Notes: generated from the letters alone by a model not told the origin. A stretch of 42,831 nt of DNA from Bacteroidaceae bacterium (GCA_017540585.1 JAFYAT010000117.1:1-42831); one strand, 5' to 3'; counted from the first letter of the stretch, positions 8,115-18,088 are shown. Program-made: numbers and translations.

Positions 8115-9110
8115 ATGGAAAATTACTCGCTTTTGCAACATAACACGTTTGGCATGAAAGTTCGTGCCAAGCGTTTTTTTGAATATAAGTCAGTAGAAGA
8201 ATTGCAGCAGCTGATAAAGTCAGTTCCTATTGATGAACCTTTGTTACACATAGGTGGTGGAAGTAACCTATTATTTACAGGTGACTATGAAGGAACAATC
8301 CTTCATTCTGCCATTAAGGGAATAGAGGTTGTTGATGAGACTGATGACAACATACTCGTTAGGGTAGGTGCTGGTGTAGTATGGGATGATTTTGTGGCGT
8401 ATTGCTGCGAGCACAACTGGGGTGGGGTGGAGAACCTTTCACTCATACCAGGTGAGGTAGGTGCAAGTGCTGTTCAGAACATTGGTGCATACGGGTCAGA
8501 AGCTAAGGACACCATTGTACTTGTTGAAGCTGTAGAACTTCGTACTGGACAACTTCGTGTACTTGGTAATGCTGAATGTAACTATGCTTATCGCCAAAGC
8601 ATATTTAAGCAGGAACTTAAAGGCAAGTACGCCATCACATATGTTACGTACAAGCTTGACAAACATCCTGTACTTAAACTTGACTACGGCAATATTCGTA
8701 CAGAACTTCAGTCTAAGGAACACGTGACGATAAGTGATGTTCGTCAGGCGATAATAGACATCAGAAACACTAAACTTCCTGACCCGAAGATACTCGGAAA
8801 TGCGGGCAGTTTCTTCATGAATCCAGTTGTTAGTCGTGAAAAGTTCCTGTCTATTCAGAAAGATTATCCTCAGATGCCTTTCTATGAAGTGGATAATGGA
8901 GTTAAAATCCCAGCAGGATGGATGATTGAACAATGTGGATGGAAAGGTAAATCACTTGGTAGAGCAGCTGTACACGACAAGCAAGCACTTGTGCTTATCA
9001 ATCTTGGCGGAGCTACATCAGACGAGATTATTGCACTTTCTGATGCTGTTTGCAAGTCGGTAAAGGATAAGTTTGGTGTAGATATTCATCCTGAGGTGAA
9101 TTTCATCTAA
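8115..9110 (+). CDS. murB: UDP-N-acetylenolpyruvoylglucosamine reductase
   Basis: MurB reduces UDP-GlcNAc-enolpyruvate to UDP-MurNAc with NADPH and FAD, the second committed step of peptidoglycan synthesis. Residues 1-20 include [10 protein letters not shown]. The FAD-binding domain shows [11 protein letters not shown] and [26 protein letters not shown]. The C-terminal domain shows [10 protein letters not shown] with the catalytic Ser, [34 protein letters not shown], and ends HPEVNFI with the catalytic Glu. The extra Tyr loop region ([11 protein letters not shown]) marks the E. coli-like type I enzyme. At 331 residues it is full length. Confidence 0.96.
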   Translation: MENYSLLQHNTFGMKVRAKRFFEYKSVEELQQLIKSVPIDEPLLHIGGGSNLLFTGDYEGTILHSAIKGIEVVDETDDNILVRVGAGVVWDDFVAYCCEHNWGGVENLSLIPGEVGASAVQNIGAYGSEAKDTIVLVEAVELRTGQLRVLGNAECNYAYRQSIFKQELKGKYAITYVTYKLDKHPVLKLDYGNIRTELQSKEHVTISDVRQAIIDIRNTKLPDPKILGNAGSFFMNPVVSREKFLSIQKDYPQMPFYEVDNGVKIPAGWMIEQCGWKGKSLGRAAVHDKQALVLINLGGATSDEIIALSDAVCKSVKDKFGVDIHPEVNFI

Positions 9111-9189
9111 TAATCTATAACTCCAAATTTATACCTTATGGCAGAAAGAGCAAGTTGAAGACTTGCGAAACTTAAATTTGTAATATAAC

Positions 9190-9957
9190 ATGAAGATTAC
9201 GTTTCTTGGTACGGGTACATCATGCGGAGTACCATTCATAGGTTGTGATTGTGAGGTCTGTACGAGTACTGACCAGCATGATAAGCGACTAAGGACATCG
9301 GCTTTGGTCGAGATAGGGGACAGACACATCCTTTTGGATTGTGGACCTGATTTTCGTCAGCAAATGCTTACAGTACCTTTCAGCAAGCTTGATGGCGTAC
9401 TTGTTACACATGAACATTATGATCATGTGGGTGGTCTTGACGACCTACGTCCGTACATGATGTTTGGTGAAGTGAATGTATATACAGAGGATTTCTGTGC
9501 CACACACCTTGAAGAGCGTATTCCTTATTGTTTTACACCAAAGGAAAAGCGTTATCCTGGAGTCCCATCCATCAATCTTGTCCGTGTTGAGCCACACAAG
9601 CCTTTCAATATTGAAGATATAGAGATTATGCCGATTCGTGTAATGCATGGCGCACTTCCGATTCTCGGTTTCCGTATAGGCAAGATGGCTTATATTACAG
9701 ACATGAAAACCATTGATGAGAGTGAATATGCTTATCTTGAAGGTATAGATACTCTTATCGTCAATGGATTGCGTCACAAGGAACACAGAAGTCACCAGTC
9801 AATTGAGGATGCCATTGCTTTTTCCAAGAGAATTGGTGCAAAGGTGACATATCTTATCCACATGTCACATGATGCAGGTCTTCATGCCATAGAGGAGGCA
9901 AAGCTTCCTCCTACTTTCCATTATGCTTATGATGGACTTGTTATCGAGGTTGAATAA
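9190..9957 (+). CDS. metallo-beta-lactamase fold hydrolase, PhnP-like
   Basis: A 255-residue MBL-fold protein. MKITFLGTGTSCGVPFIGCDCEVC opens the fold and includes a Cys cluster found in PhnP-type phosphodiesterases. THEHYDHVGGLDDLRP is the HxHxDH metal motif, and further ligands are probably H in VMHG, D in YITDM and H in LIHMSHD. By family it would hydrolyse cyclic phosphodiesters such as 5-phosphoribosyl 1,2-cyclic phosphate, but no phosphonate genes are near, so the substrate is open. A -7-like TAAATTTG (9173-9180) lies directly upstream. The 3' end overlaps the convergent S41 peptidase gene by 17 bases. Confidence 0.88.
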   Translation: MKITFLGTGTSCGVPFIGCDCEVCTSTDQHDKRLRTSALVEIGDRHILLDCGPDFRQQMLTVPFSKLDGVLVTHEHYDHVGGLDDLRPYMMFGEVNVYTEDFCATHLEERIPYCFTPKEKRYPGVPSINLVRVEPHKPFNIEDIEIMPIRVMHGALPILGFRIGKMAYITDMKTIDESEYAYLEGIDTLIVNGLRHKEHRSHQSIEDAIAFSKRIGAKVTYLIHMSHDAGLHAIEEAKLPPTFHYAYDGLVIEVE

Positions 9958-11659
9958 CCTTTTTATTTTTCTTTCCTTTGTTGATTACTTTGAAGGCTGT
10001 GTCCAAAGCATCTTCTTGTGCAACGGATATGTCAGGAAGTGTACCGTGAATATCCTTCTCGTCAGCACCATAGAGCCAGAAACGCTTGAATGAAATGCTG
10101 CATTTGAGATTTGATATTGGTAATGTGTACATGAGTATATCTCCGAAGCTGACGTTCATTCCGCCTGTCTCTTCACCAATTACTGTACCACATCCGAAAT
10201 ACTTGAATGCCCATGCAAATGAATTGGCAGACGAGAATGTGTGGTGACTTGTGAGTAGTATGACGTTACCATCATAATATTTGTCAGTTCCGTAGTATGA
10301 CTCCGTAAGCTGGTTATTATTATAGAAACTTATTCCAGGAGTAATATCGTTTCCTTGCATCATCCTGCGTGAGGTTGGTGTTATTCTTACGTATGTCTTG
10401 GCAAACTGACAGAATGGCTTTGGTGATATATAACGTAACAGCTCGTCTCCGACACGAGAATTACCTCCTCCATTTTCTCTTATGTCGATGATAAGATTCC
10501 TGATGCCTTGTTCCTTTAAAGTCATGAACATTGAGTCTGCAAAATTCTTCATTCTGTCAACATCCCAGAAGCTCCTGAAATCCATTATTGCAATAGATTT
10601 GTCTTTCAGGATTTGGAACGAGTAATTGTCCTTGTTAGAAGTTGCTATTGCATTTCTCTTGTTGTAACCAAGCCTAAGTTGCTTGCTGTCCTCAAATGAA
10701 ATGGATGGAACAGTTATGGTTTTTGACTTTTTCTCTCCCTTTAGTTTATGCTCTATTTCATAATTGTCATTGGTGAAAAGCAGGTGGAAATATGCAAGAA
10801 AATCATCACTAATTCTGTTGAGCTTATAAAAGTCACGTTCACCACTTACGTATTGCATCATCAGCGTGAGCATTTCTTTTGTATCAATACCATTTATGCT
10901 TGTTATCTCAGCATCAATAGGAATGAGGTCGTTGTGACAGGCTTTTACTATGATTTTGTAATCGTCTGTAACCTTAACGATAACAGGAAAACGTCTGAGT
11001 TCTTGTGTAAATATACTATTTACAGGATATTGAAGTCCAGTATGTGCATCGCCTATTGATGTCACCCATGGCATGAGCATTTTGTATAAGTTTGCGATGT
11101 CGATTGAGTCTGTTACTTGATTCTCGATGTCAAGCAATTTCTGCATGAGCTTTTCATGCCCTGTTACTGCAAACATATCAGGATGTGTCTCGCTTATTGT
11201 ATAGGCGAGTGCATCAATATCATAGAGAGCCTGTTGACGTGAAAGTTTGCCTGATGGCGAAAGTGTTCCTAATTCCTTAGGTGTGTTTTCCAATGGGTTA
11301 TTAGCCACCCATTGTACTCGTGTAAATGCAGAGTCGTTATTTGCATTTAGTATTACAAAGTCGTATTTGCCACCTTCTTCAACACTAATATGAAGAGTGT
11401 CAATGTCTGTCACGAAATAGACATCCTTACTGTATGACTCCAATATGTCAGGTCTTGCACTTGGAGTTATTGTCCATGTTATCTTTGTGTTGTTATTGAT
11501 AACAAGAATTTTGTCCTTATTGGAGTGAATAACGGGTAGAGTTGTATTCTTTGCAAGTTTAGAATATTCTGCCCTTATTCCTTTAGTGTTCTGCCCGTAT
11601 ATGTTTACGCTTGTTGTTATTGCAAGCAGAATGGTTAAAAGATGGTATTTATGATTCAT
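9941..11659 (-). CDS. secreted S41-family peptidase
   Basis: A 572-residue protein with a signal peptide ending around YGQ (residues 21-23). A PDZ-like segment lies near 225-265 (DLIPIDAEITSINGIDTKEM). The S41 protease core follows: FRSFWDVDRM, LIIDIRENGGGNSRVGDELLRY, then LLTSHHTFSSANSFAWAFKYFGCGTVIGEETGG, where S477 is the likely nucleophile. It resembles tail-specific proteases but has family-specific N-terminal sequence (25-130), perhaps a beta-sandwich. Probably periplasmic. It lies 63 bases after the YigZ-family gene and may be co-transcribed with it, since no promoter is evident between them. Confidence 0.88.
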   Translation of the reverse strand: MNHKYHLLTILLAITTSVNIYGQNTKGIRAEYSKLAKNTTLPVIHSNKDKILVINNNTKITWTITPSARPDILESYSKDVYFVTDIDTLHISVEEGGKYDFVILNANNDSAFTRVQWVANNPLENTPKELGTLSPSGKLSRQQALYDIDALAYTISETHPDMFAVTGHEKLMQKLLDIENQVTDSIDIANLYKMLMPWVTSIGDAHTGLQYPVNSIFTQELRRFPVIVKVTDDYKIIVKACHNDLIPIDAEITSINGIDTKEMLTLMMQYVSGERDFYKLNRISDDFLAYFHLLFTNDNYEIEHKLKGEKKSKTITVPSISFEDSKQLRLGYNKRNAIATSNKDNYSFQILKDKSIAIMDFRSFWDVDRMKNFADSMFMTLKEQGIRNLIIDIRENGGGNSRVGDELLRYISPKPFCQFAKTYVRITPTSRRMMQGNDITPGISFYNNNQLTESYYGTDKYYDGNVILLTSHHTFSSANSFAWAFKYFGCGTVIGEETGGMNVSFGDILMYTLPISNLKCSISFKRFWLYGADEKDIHGTLPDISVAQEDALDTAFKVINKGKKNKKVIQPR

Positions 11660-11722
11660 AAGTTATATGTTTATTGTTGGTTACTATGGTATTTACTGGT
11701 CGTAAGTATTATGGTTATGACC

Positions 11723-12316
11723 TTATTCCTCAAAATGTAGAGTCTCAACTTTTTCAAGACGGGAACGGAGACGAGGTAGGAGACCTTTGCGGATGCGGAG
11801 AGTCATAAGACAGTCTGAATCGTAGCCTTGTGAGATGATTTGTGGTTCTTCTTCCTTGACAATACGCATCACGTCATTCATGTATGGATATTCAAATGTG
11901 AAAGAAAGGTCACAATCAACGGTTTTCTCTATTATTTCTGCATTTGCTATTGCTTCTGCCGCAGCAAGACGATAAGCAACGATAAGACCGCTCGTACCAA
12001 GTTTGACTCCTCCAAAGTAGCGCACAACAATGATGAGGATGTTAGTCAGTTCGTTGGAATTTATTTGTCCGAGTATTGGCTTGCCAGCAGTACCTGAAGG
12101 CTCACCATTGTCGTTAGCACGAAAGTCAAGACGTTCAGCACCAAGCATGTAGGCATAACACACGTGCCGAGCATCATAATATTTCTTCTGATACTCTGCT
12201 ACATGCTGTTTTACTTCTTCTACGTTGGTTACAGGAATAGCAAAAGCGAGAAACTTACTACGTTTCTCGCTATACTGACCTTCTGCTAATGTGCTTATTG
12301 TCTTGTACGAATCCAT
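11723..12316 (-). CDS. YigZ/IMPACT family protein (UPF0029)
   Basis: The 197-residue product contains the IMPACT N-terminal fold: EKRSKFLAFAIPV, YYDARHVCYAYMLG, DNGEPSGTAGKPILGQI and VVRYFGGVKLGTSGLIVAYRLAA. These motifs define the YigZ family, often linked to ribosome or translation stress. The C-terminal 65 residues form the DUF1949-like half. The gene begins only 9 bases after the stop of the upstream DUF1015 gene, so the two are translationally close and likely one transcript. Confidence 0.92.
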   Translation of the reverse strand: MDSYKTISTLAEGQYSEKRSKFLAFAIPVTNVEEVKQHVAEYQKKYYDARHVCYAYMLGAERLDFRANDNGEPSGTAGKPILGQINSNELTNILIIVVRYFGGVKLGTSGLIVAYRLAAAEAIANAEIIEKTVDCDLSFTFEYPYMNDVMRIVKEEEPQIISQGYDSDCLMTLRIRKGLLPRLRSRLEKVETLHFEE

Positions 12317-12325
12317 TCTAAATAT

Positions 12326-13594
12326 TTATGATAGTTTGTGGATAACAAGTCCTGACCTAAGCTTTGGTTCAAACCATGTAGCCTTTGGGGGCATGATGTT
12401 TCCACTATCTGCTATTGTCATTATTTGTTCCATTGTGACAGGGAAAAGAGCGAGGGCAGTCCTCATCTCACCGCTGTCAACCCTACGTTTCAACTCACCA
12501 AGTCCACGGAGACCTCCCACGAAATCAATACGCTTATCACGACGAAGGTCCTTGATACCGAGAATCTCGTCAAGTATAAGCTTGCTTGATATTGATACAT
12601 CAAGTACTCCGATTGGGTCATTGGCATCGTATGTACCCTCCTTTGCTTTGAGACTGTACCATTCACCATCGAGGTATAGGCTGAACTCGTGAAGCTGTTG
12701 TGCACGGTATTCCTCTGTTCCTTTGTTCTCTACGGTGAAGTTTTTCTTTAATGCATCGAGGAATTGAACGGATGTGAGTCCGTTAAGATCCTTGATTACT
12801 CGGTTGTAGTCGAGGATTGTCAACTGACTTGCTGGGAAACAAACTGCCATGAAGTAATTGTATTCCTCGTCACCCTTGTGGTTTGGGTTCTGCTTTGCCT
12901 TCTCAGCACCAACAAGTGCTGCTGCTGCTGAACGGTGGTGACCATCAGCGATATATAGTGCTGGCATAGCCGCAAACTGTTTTGTGACAGTCTCAATGTC
13001 TGCATCTTCGGTTATGCACCATAACTGATGACGAAAGCCGTCGATAGGAGCAACGAAGTCGTACTCCGGTTGAGTCTTTGCATATTTGTTGATGAGTGCA
13101 TCAAGCACCTTGTCATCAGGGTAAGCAAAGAATACAGGCTCTATGTTTGCATCATTAACTCTTACGTGCTTCATACGGTCTTCCTCTTTGTCAGCACGTG
13201 TAAGTTCGTGCTTCTTGATTACTCCGTTCTGATAGTCACCTGAGTATGCACCTACTACTATACCATACTGAGTCTTTTCCTTATTGCCGTTAGCAGGAAG
13301 ACATGATGTCTGAGCATAGATATAGTATTGTTCCTTATCATCCTGAACGAGCCAGCCTTCTTTCTGGAACTTTGCGAACTGTTCTGCTGCACTGTCATAC
13401 ACGCGTGGGTCATATTCGCTTGTTCCTACTGGAAAATTGATTTCTGGCTTGATTATGTGGTAGAGTGATTTCTCGTTGTTGCCTGCTTCTGCACGTGCTT
13501 CTTCTGAATCAAGTACGTCGTATGGACGTGATTCTACCTGTTCTACAAGTGCCTTAGGAGGGCGTACTCCCCTGAATGGTTTTACGATTGCCAT
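12326..13594 (-). CDS. DUF1015 family protein
   Basis: A 422-residue soluble protein that begins MAIVKPFRGVRPPKALVEQVESRPYDVL, the hallmark of DUF1015. It continues with the conserved HIIKPE, YDPRVYDSAA, YADGHHRSAAA-like (LYIADGHHRSAAAALVG) and PKATWFEPKLRSGLV segments. The biochemical role is unknown, but the gene is a regular companion of serC-serA in Bacteroidales, as here. A strong hairpin with a T run (13671-13724) lies between serA and this gene, so its level is probably set by read-through or by a weak promoter in 13595-13670, where I see no clear -7 element. Confidence 0.92.
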   Translation of the reverse strand: MAIVKPFRGVRPPKALVEQVESRPYDVLDSEEARAEAGNNEKSLYHIIKPEINFPVGTSEYDPRVYDSAAEQFAKFQKEGWLVQDDKEQYYIYAQTSCLPANGNKEKTQYGIVVGAYSGDYQNGVIKKHELTRADKEEDRMKHVRVNDANIEPVFFAYPDDKVLDALINKYAKTQPEYDFVAPIDGFRHQLWCITEDADIETVTKQFAAMPALYIADGHHRSAAAALVGAEKAKQNPNHKGDEEYNYFMAVCFPASQLTILDYNRVIKDLNGLTSVQFLDALKKNFTVENKGTEEYRAQQLHEFSLYLDGEWYSLKAKEGTYDANDPIGVLDVSISSKLILDEILGIKDLRRDKRIDFVGGLRGLGELKRRVDSGEMRTALALFPVTMEQIMTIADSGNIMPPKATWFEPKLRSGLVIHKLS

Positions 13595-13670
13595 ATATTA
13601 CAATTAGGTTAGTTTGATGTACAGATTCTTTGATTAATCTGTAAGTAAAAGGATTAGTATTTGGTTTGTG

Positions 13671-13724
13671 AAAAAAGAGGTTTCAGAGTGAGGTGTAGAA
13701 AAGTACACATCATTCCGAAACCTC
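13671..13724 (-). terminator. terminator or attenuator between serA and the DUF1015 gene
   Basis: On the minus strand an eight-base GAGGTTTC/GAAACCTC stem, extended by about a dozen further pairs with a few mismatches, encloses a CTTTTC loop and is followed by six T (plus-strand A 13671-13676). It is the strongest hairpin of this region. Confidence 0.85.
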
Positions 13725-13742
13725 ATTATTATAGTACAAGTA

Positions 13743-14663
13743 TTACTTGTTTACCTGGAACTTAGTGATTCCTTCCTTGATGTAGCCAACAATCTGGTTA
13801 GCTGCAGCAAGACCAGCATTTGTGTTTGCCTCTGCTGTCTGAGCACCCATCTTCTTAGGAGTAGAGAAGTAGCGTCCCTCGAACTTAGCGAACTCGTCAT
13901 TAGCATCTGGCATGATGTCAGTAATGTACTTGAGGTCTGTTCTCTCAGCAAGAAGTTCAAGAAGCTCTGGCTCATTGATGACTTCCTTACGTGCTGTGTT
14001 GATAAGGATTGCTCCCTTCTTCATAGTAGAGCAAAGAGCCTTGTTGATAGACTGCTTAGTCTCTGCTGTTGCAGGGATATGGAGTGATACGATGTCTGCA
14101 CACTTGAAGAGTTCTGCCTGTGAAGCACAAGCCTTTACACCTGCAGCCTCGATAACGTCTGCTGGGCAGAAAGCGTCGTAAGCACATACGTTCATACCGA
14201 ATCCCTTTGCGATACGTGCTACGTTACGACCAACATTACCGAACGCAAGGATACCGAGTGTCTTACCCATAAGCTCAGAACCAGCCTTACCGTTGTAGAA
14301 ATTACGTACAGCGAATACGAGGAGTCCGAGAACAAGCTCAGCTACAGCATTTGCATTCTGTCCTGGAGTGTTCATTACGACTACCTTGTGAGCAGTTGCA
14401 GCTTCAAGGTCAACATTATCGTAACCTGCACCTGCACGAACAACAATCTTGAGGTTCTTGGCAGCATCAAGAACTTCTGCATCAATCTTGTCTGAACGAA
14501 TGATGATTGCATCAACATCTGCTACGGCAGCAAGAAGCTGTGCTTTTTCTGTATATTTTTCAAGGAGAGCAAGTTCAAATCCTGCACCTTCGATGATTTC
14601 CTTAATTCCAGCAACTGCAGGAGCCGCGAAAGGCTTCTCAGTTGCAACTAAAACTTTAGCCAT
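13743..14663 (-). CDS. serA: D-3-phosphoglycerate dehydrogenase, Lys-type
   Basis: First step of serine synthesis, oxidising 3-phosphoglycerate with NAD+. The 306-residue protein has the D-isomer 2-hydroxyacid dehydrogenase fold: a substrate domain with VRAGAGYDNVD, and a nucleotide domain with LGILAFGNVGRNVA and D163 (AYDAF). The active-site Arg is in INTARKEVIN (R225) and the Glu probably in the PDANDEF segment. Where most family members have His in PHxGAST, this one reads TPKKMGAQT, so K271 (or K270) takes the His place. Such Lys-type short PGDHs are known from Bacteroides-like bacteria and Entamoeba. No ACT or ASB regulatory domain is present. It lies 105 bases behind serC in the same direction. 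Confidence 0.92.
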   Translation of the reverse strand: MAKVLVATEKPFAAPAVAGIKEIIEGAGFELALLEKYTEKAQLLAAVADVDAIIIRSDKIDAEVLDAAKNLKIVVRAGAGYDNVDLEAATAHKVVVMNTPGQNANAVAELVLGLLVFAVRNFYNGKAGSELMGKTLGILAFGNVGRNVARIAKGFGMNVCAYDAFCPADVIEAAGVKACASQAELFKCADIVSLHIPATAETKQSINKALCSTMKKGAILINTARKEVINEPELLELLAERTDLKYITDIMPDANDEFAKFEGRYFSTPKKMGAQTAEANTNAGLAAANQIVGYIKEGITKFQVNK

Positions 14664-14768
14664 GTTTATTTGTCTTTATTATGTATATCTATATGTGAAA
14701 ATAAAGTGTAATCCTAAGCATTCTATTTTACAATAGAAGACTTAGGACTACCATATTTTATCTGTCTA

Positions 14769-15836
14769 TTAGTGAGCAGCCTCGAACTCCTGCATACATG
14801 CGATAAGAGCCTTAACGCCTTCAACAGACATTGCGTTGTAGCAAGATGCACGGAAACCACCAACATCGCGGTGACCCTTAACACCAACCATGCCCTTAGA
14901 AGTAGCGAATGCGAGGAACTCAGCCTCAAGATCCTTGTATTCGTCCTTGAGAACGAATGTGATGTTCATGAGTGAACGGCTATCCTTCTCTGCTGTACCT
15001 ACGAACAACTTGTTGCGGTCAATCTCAGCATAGAGGAGGTCTGCACGCTCCTGAGCACGCTTAGCCATAGCCTCTACACCACCCTGAGCCTTGATCCACT
15101 TAAGGTTCTGAAGTGCACAGTAAATAGGAACAACAGGAGGAGTGTTGAACATAGAACCCTTGCTCACGTGAGTCTGGTAATTGAGCATAGTAGGAATCTG
15201 ACGGCTTACCTTGCCAAGGAGTTCGTCCTTAACAATAACGAATGTAACACCTGCCATAGAGAGGTTCTTCTGTGCTCCACCATAAATCATACCATACTTG
15301 CTTACGTCAATAGGACGTGAGAAGATGTCTGATGACATATCTGCGATTACTGGAATTGGAGAGTCGATATCTTCACGAAGCTCAGTACCATAGATAGTGT
15401 TGTTGGTAGTGATGTGGAGATAATCAGCATCAGCAGGAATCTCGAAGTTCTTAGGAATGTAAGTGAAGTTCTTGTCCTTTGAAGATGCAACTTCTACTAC
15501 CTCACCAAAAAGCTTAGCTTCCTTCTCTGCCTTTGTAGCCCATACACCTGTGTTGAGGTATGCTGCCTTCTTCTCAAGGAAGTTATATGGAATCATACAG
15601 AACTCAAGACTTGCACCTCCACCAAGGAAGATTACCGAGTATCCCTCAGGTATGTTAAGTAACTCCTTGAAGAGAGCCACAGTTTCATCTACTACTGGCT
15701 GGAAATCCTTTGCACGGTGGCTGATTTCCATAAGTGAAAGTCCTGAGCCATTGAAATCAAGACAAGCCTGTGCAGTTGCTTCAATAACCTCTCTTGGAAG
15801 TATAGAAGGTCCTGCATTGAAATTGTACTTTTTCAT
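14769..15836 (-). CDS. serC: phosphoserine aminotransferase
   Basis: PLP enzyme that converts 3-phosphohydroxypyruvate and glutamate to phosphoserine and 2-oxoglutarate. The 355-residue product starts [19 protein letters not shown] and shows [22 protein letters not shown], the PLP lysine in [18 protein letters not shown], and the C-terminal [24 protein letters not shown]. Full length for the type found in Bacteroidota. It is the first gene of the serC-serA-DUF1015-yigZ-like run, with a -7 element about 70 bases upstream. Confidence 0.96.
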   Translation of the reverse strand: MKKYNFNAGPSILPREVIEATAQACLDFNGSGLSLMEISHRAKDFQPVVDETVALFKELLNIPEGYSVIFLGGGASLEFCMIPYNFLEKKAAYLNTGVWATKAEKEAKLFGEVVEVASSKDKNFTYIPKNFEIPADADYLHITTNNTIYGTELREDIDSPIPVIADMSSDIFSRPIDVSKYGMIYGGAQKNLSMAGVTFVIVKDELLGKVSRQIPTMLNYQTHVSKGSMFNTPPVVPIYCALQNLKWIKAQGGVEAMAKRAQERADLLYAEIDRNKLFVGTAEKDSRSLMNITFVLKDEYKDLEAEFLAFATSKGMVGVKGHRDVGGFRASCYNAMSVEGVKALIACMQEFEAAH

Positions 15837-15905
15837 TGTTATTATTATTGGGATTAAAGTTTCGTTTTAATATCAAAACAGTAAAGTTCTGAAATAAATT
15901 TTGTG

Positions 15906-15913
15906 CAAAAGTA
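15906..15913 (-). promoter_or_regulatory. -7 element of the serC promoter
   Basis: The minus strand reads TACTTTTG. A TTTG lies 23 bases further upstream (15937-15940), slightly too far for an ideal -33 element. Confidence 0.55.
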
Positions 15914-15951
15914 ATAAAAATCCTTTTAATATAACACAAAAACAAAGAATA

Positions 15952-16716
15952 TTATTGTTTTTTATAACAATATTGCCCTTTTCCCTTTGTAAATGTACCA
16001 TATTGTATAGAATTAGTTGGGCATAAATGATAGCAACGCAAACATCCTACACATTTGTCTCCCCATATTGGTGTTGATGTTTCTTCGCTGAGTTTGATGT
16101 TCTGCATTGGACATTCTTTTGCACATTTGCCACAGTGAATGCAGCTTTCTGTTGTATGGAAAGGTGTTGCAGTCATGAGACACTTATTAAACATAGGACG
16201 TATGACTGCGGATTTAAGCCATGCAAAATTGCCAGGAAGAGTCTCAAAGCAATTCTTGTCGTAGTTCTTAAGATGAAGAATGATTTCTTCCAGCTTCACC
16301 CTCGCATTTGTAAGCTTTCTTTTTTCCAGATTTTTGTCATCAACATCAAAGCCAGGAAGACATACGTAGGTGTTAGGCATCTTAACTGCATAGCCAAGGC
16401 TTATGTTCCATCCTTTACTTTTTGCAATATTGCAAACCTGTTCCTTTGTTTTTCCTGTATCGTCACCACAAGTACAAACGTAATATATATAGCTTGCACC
16501 TTTTATAGATAAACGAGATATGAAATCAGCTACAAAATCAGGTATGCCCCAAGCATAAATAGGGAACACAAATCCCAAACGTTCACCATCTGACAATTCG
16601 TAAGTGTCACTTGAAGTAAGGACATCAGGAATGAAGATGCACTTGTCACCCAATGCCTCTGATATTGTGTTTGCTACATACTCCGAATTGCCAGAACCCG
16701 AAAAATAGAATATCAT
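15952..16716 (-). CDS. EFR1-type flavodoxin/ferredoxin fusion protein
   Basis: A 254-residue soluble redox protein. MIFYFSGSGNSEYVANTI is a flavodoxin phosphate-binding loop, and FVFPIYAWGIPDFVADF supports an FMN domain of about 150 residues. The C-terminal third carries two 4Fe-4S clusters, CIHCGKCAKECP and CVGCLRCYHLCP. Such proteins shuttle electrons in anaerobes; no partner enzyme is adjacent, so the pathway is unknown. It is 10 bases from corA, likely the second gene of that transcript. Confidence 0.9.
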   Translation of the reverse strand: MIFYFSGSGNSEYVANTISEALGDKCIFIPDVLTSSDTYELSDGERLGFVFPIYAWGIPDFVADFISRLSIKGASYIYYVCTCGDDTGKTKEQVCNIAKSKGWNISLGYAVKMPNTYVCLPGFDVDDKNLEKRKLTNARVKLEEIILHLKNYDKNCFETLPGNFAWLKSAVIRPMFNKCLMTATPFHTTESCIHCGKCAKECPMQNIKLSEETSTPIWGDKCVGCLRCYHLCPTNSIQYGTFTKGKGQYCYKKQ

Positions 16717-16726
16717 AATGATTTAT

Positions 16727-17686
16727 TTACAACCAATTCTTTCTCTTAAACCACATAAGAGACAGAATCGTAGATAATATACAAGTTATTATTGCAATCG
16801 GGAAACCGCCAGACCAATTTTCCATACCATTGATAAGATTCATACCGAACATACTCGTGATGAGTGTTGGGAACATGATAATCATGTTAAGCGAAGTGAG
16901 AAGTCGCATAACACTATTCATATTATTATTAATGATATTGGCGTAGGTATCCATCGTAGAATTAAGGATGTTAATGTAGATGGAAGTAGTCTCACGAGCC
17001 TGATTCATCTCAATGTTTACGTCCTCGATAAGTTCAGCATCAAGTTCGTCAACAGGAAGACGGAACTTAAGCTTTGAAAGCAAAGTCTCGTTTCCCTTGA
17101 TTGAAGTTGCAAAGTATGTAAGACTATCCTGCAAGCGTGAAAGGTTCACAAGGTCCTTGTTATCAATATGACGGTCAAGGTCACGCTTTGCTTTTTCAAT
17201 AATGCCGTTTACCTGCTTCAAATACTTCAAGTACCACACAGAGGCAGAAAGGAAGATTCGGAACACAAGGTCTGAAGCATCCGTGAATCCTTCATTACGA
17301 CGCATCTGATGATTGATAAAATCAAGCATCATACGAGTCTCCTGATTGCAGATTGTGATAATCTTGTCCTCCTTGATAACGATACCAAGCGGAATAGTAG
17401 TATAAGGTGAACGTGAAGAGAAACTCTTGAGATGAGGAATACGAAGGATAATCATAAGCCATCCTTCGTCTAAATCGTAACGGGCACGCTCATCTGTATC
17501 GGCAACGTCTGAAAGGAAGTAATCTGGCATGCCAAGTTCCTTCTCAAGATATTCAACGTCCTCATCAACAGGACATGTAACTTGTACCCAGCAGTTTGGA
17601 TGCCAGGAATCAATGTGCTTTATACTACCATTAAAATTCCAGAATGTTCGCATTGTCTGAATCTTTACTTTTTTAGAGAATAACAT
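16727..17686 (-). CDS. corA: CorA-family Mg2+/divalent cation channel
   Basis: Inner membrane channel of 319 residues. A long cytoplasmic N-terminal region contains the acidic and helical segments typical of CorA (LEKELGMPDYFLSDVADTDERARYD). Two C-terminal membrane segments follow (about 266-280 and 293-312), joined by the periplasmic loop with the GMN signature (G281-M282-N283, FGMNLINGMENWSGG). The protein ends with the usual basic tail KRKNWL. A promoter (17800-17829) and a 110-base leader with a hairpin precede it. Confidence 0.93.
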   Translation of the reverse strand: MLFSKKVKIQTMRTFWNFNGSIKHIDSWHPNCWVQVTCPVDEDVEYLEKELGMPDYFLSDVADTDERARYDLDEGWLMIILRIPHLKSFSSRSPYTTIPLGIVIKEDKIITICNQETRMMLDFINHQMRRNEGFTDASDLVFRIFLSASVWYLKYLKQVNGIIEKAKRDLDRHIDNKDLVNLSRLQDSLTYFATSIKGNETLLSKLKFRLPVDELDAELIEDVNIEMNQARETTSIYINILNSTMDTYANIINNNMNSVMRLLTSLNMIIMFPTLITSMFGMNLINGMENWSGGFPIAIITCILSTILSLMWFKRKNWL

Positions 17687-17732
17687 GAAGTATGATAAAG
17701 ATTCTGACTATGCTACGAGAGTGTCAAAACCT

Positions 17733-17766
17733 TTATCCGATATTACTTGTATTATTCGCCGGATAA
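17733..17766 (-). other. hairpin in the corA leader
   Basis: TTATCCG and CGGATAA form a seven-base-pair stem around a 20-base loop, within the predicted untranslated leader. No terminator T run follows and I do not recognise a Mg2+ riboswitch. Region 17830-18022 holds nothing else I can support. Confidence 0.4.
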
Positions 17767-17799
17767 TCGTCCATAACTTCTATATTTTTTAATTTTTTG

Positions 17800-17829
17800 C
17801 AAAGGTACGATAATATTGGAAATTACAAA
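17800..17829 (-). promoter_or_regulatory. promoter of corA
   Basis: On the minus strand TACCTTTG (17800-17807) is preceded 18 bases upstream by TTTG (17826-17829). Confidence 0.65.
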
Positions 17830-18022
17830 ACTGTTGAAAGCAAAAAATACAATTGAACCGATTTTTTTTATTTTGAGCAACGTGAGTAACTCTCATACAT
17901 ATATGTAAATAAATATCGTTAATGCTTTGCTTACATTTTGTTTTATCGGTAATCCATCGGCTTTTCCATCTGTATTTCACAACTTTTCTATTAGTTTGTG
18001 TATTTTTACAATAAGATATGTA

Positions 18023-18056
18023 TAAAAAATCCTTCCAATCGCATGATTGAAAGGAT
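18023..18056 (-). terminator. terminator of the thrS-infC-rpmI-rplT block
   Basis: On the minus strand ATCCTTTCAATC pairs with GATTGGAAGGAT (one G-U) around an ATGC loop, followed by TTTTTATA. It lies 33 bases after the rplT stop. Confidence 0.85.
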
Positions 18057-18088
18057 AATGTTTTGATAAGTAATCTATGTAATCTGAT

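Noticed and set aside
17789-17980. 63-residue minus-strand open frame upstream of corA
   Set aside because: It covers the corA promoter, is AT-driven, and has no family resemblance.
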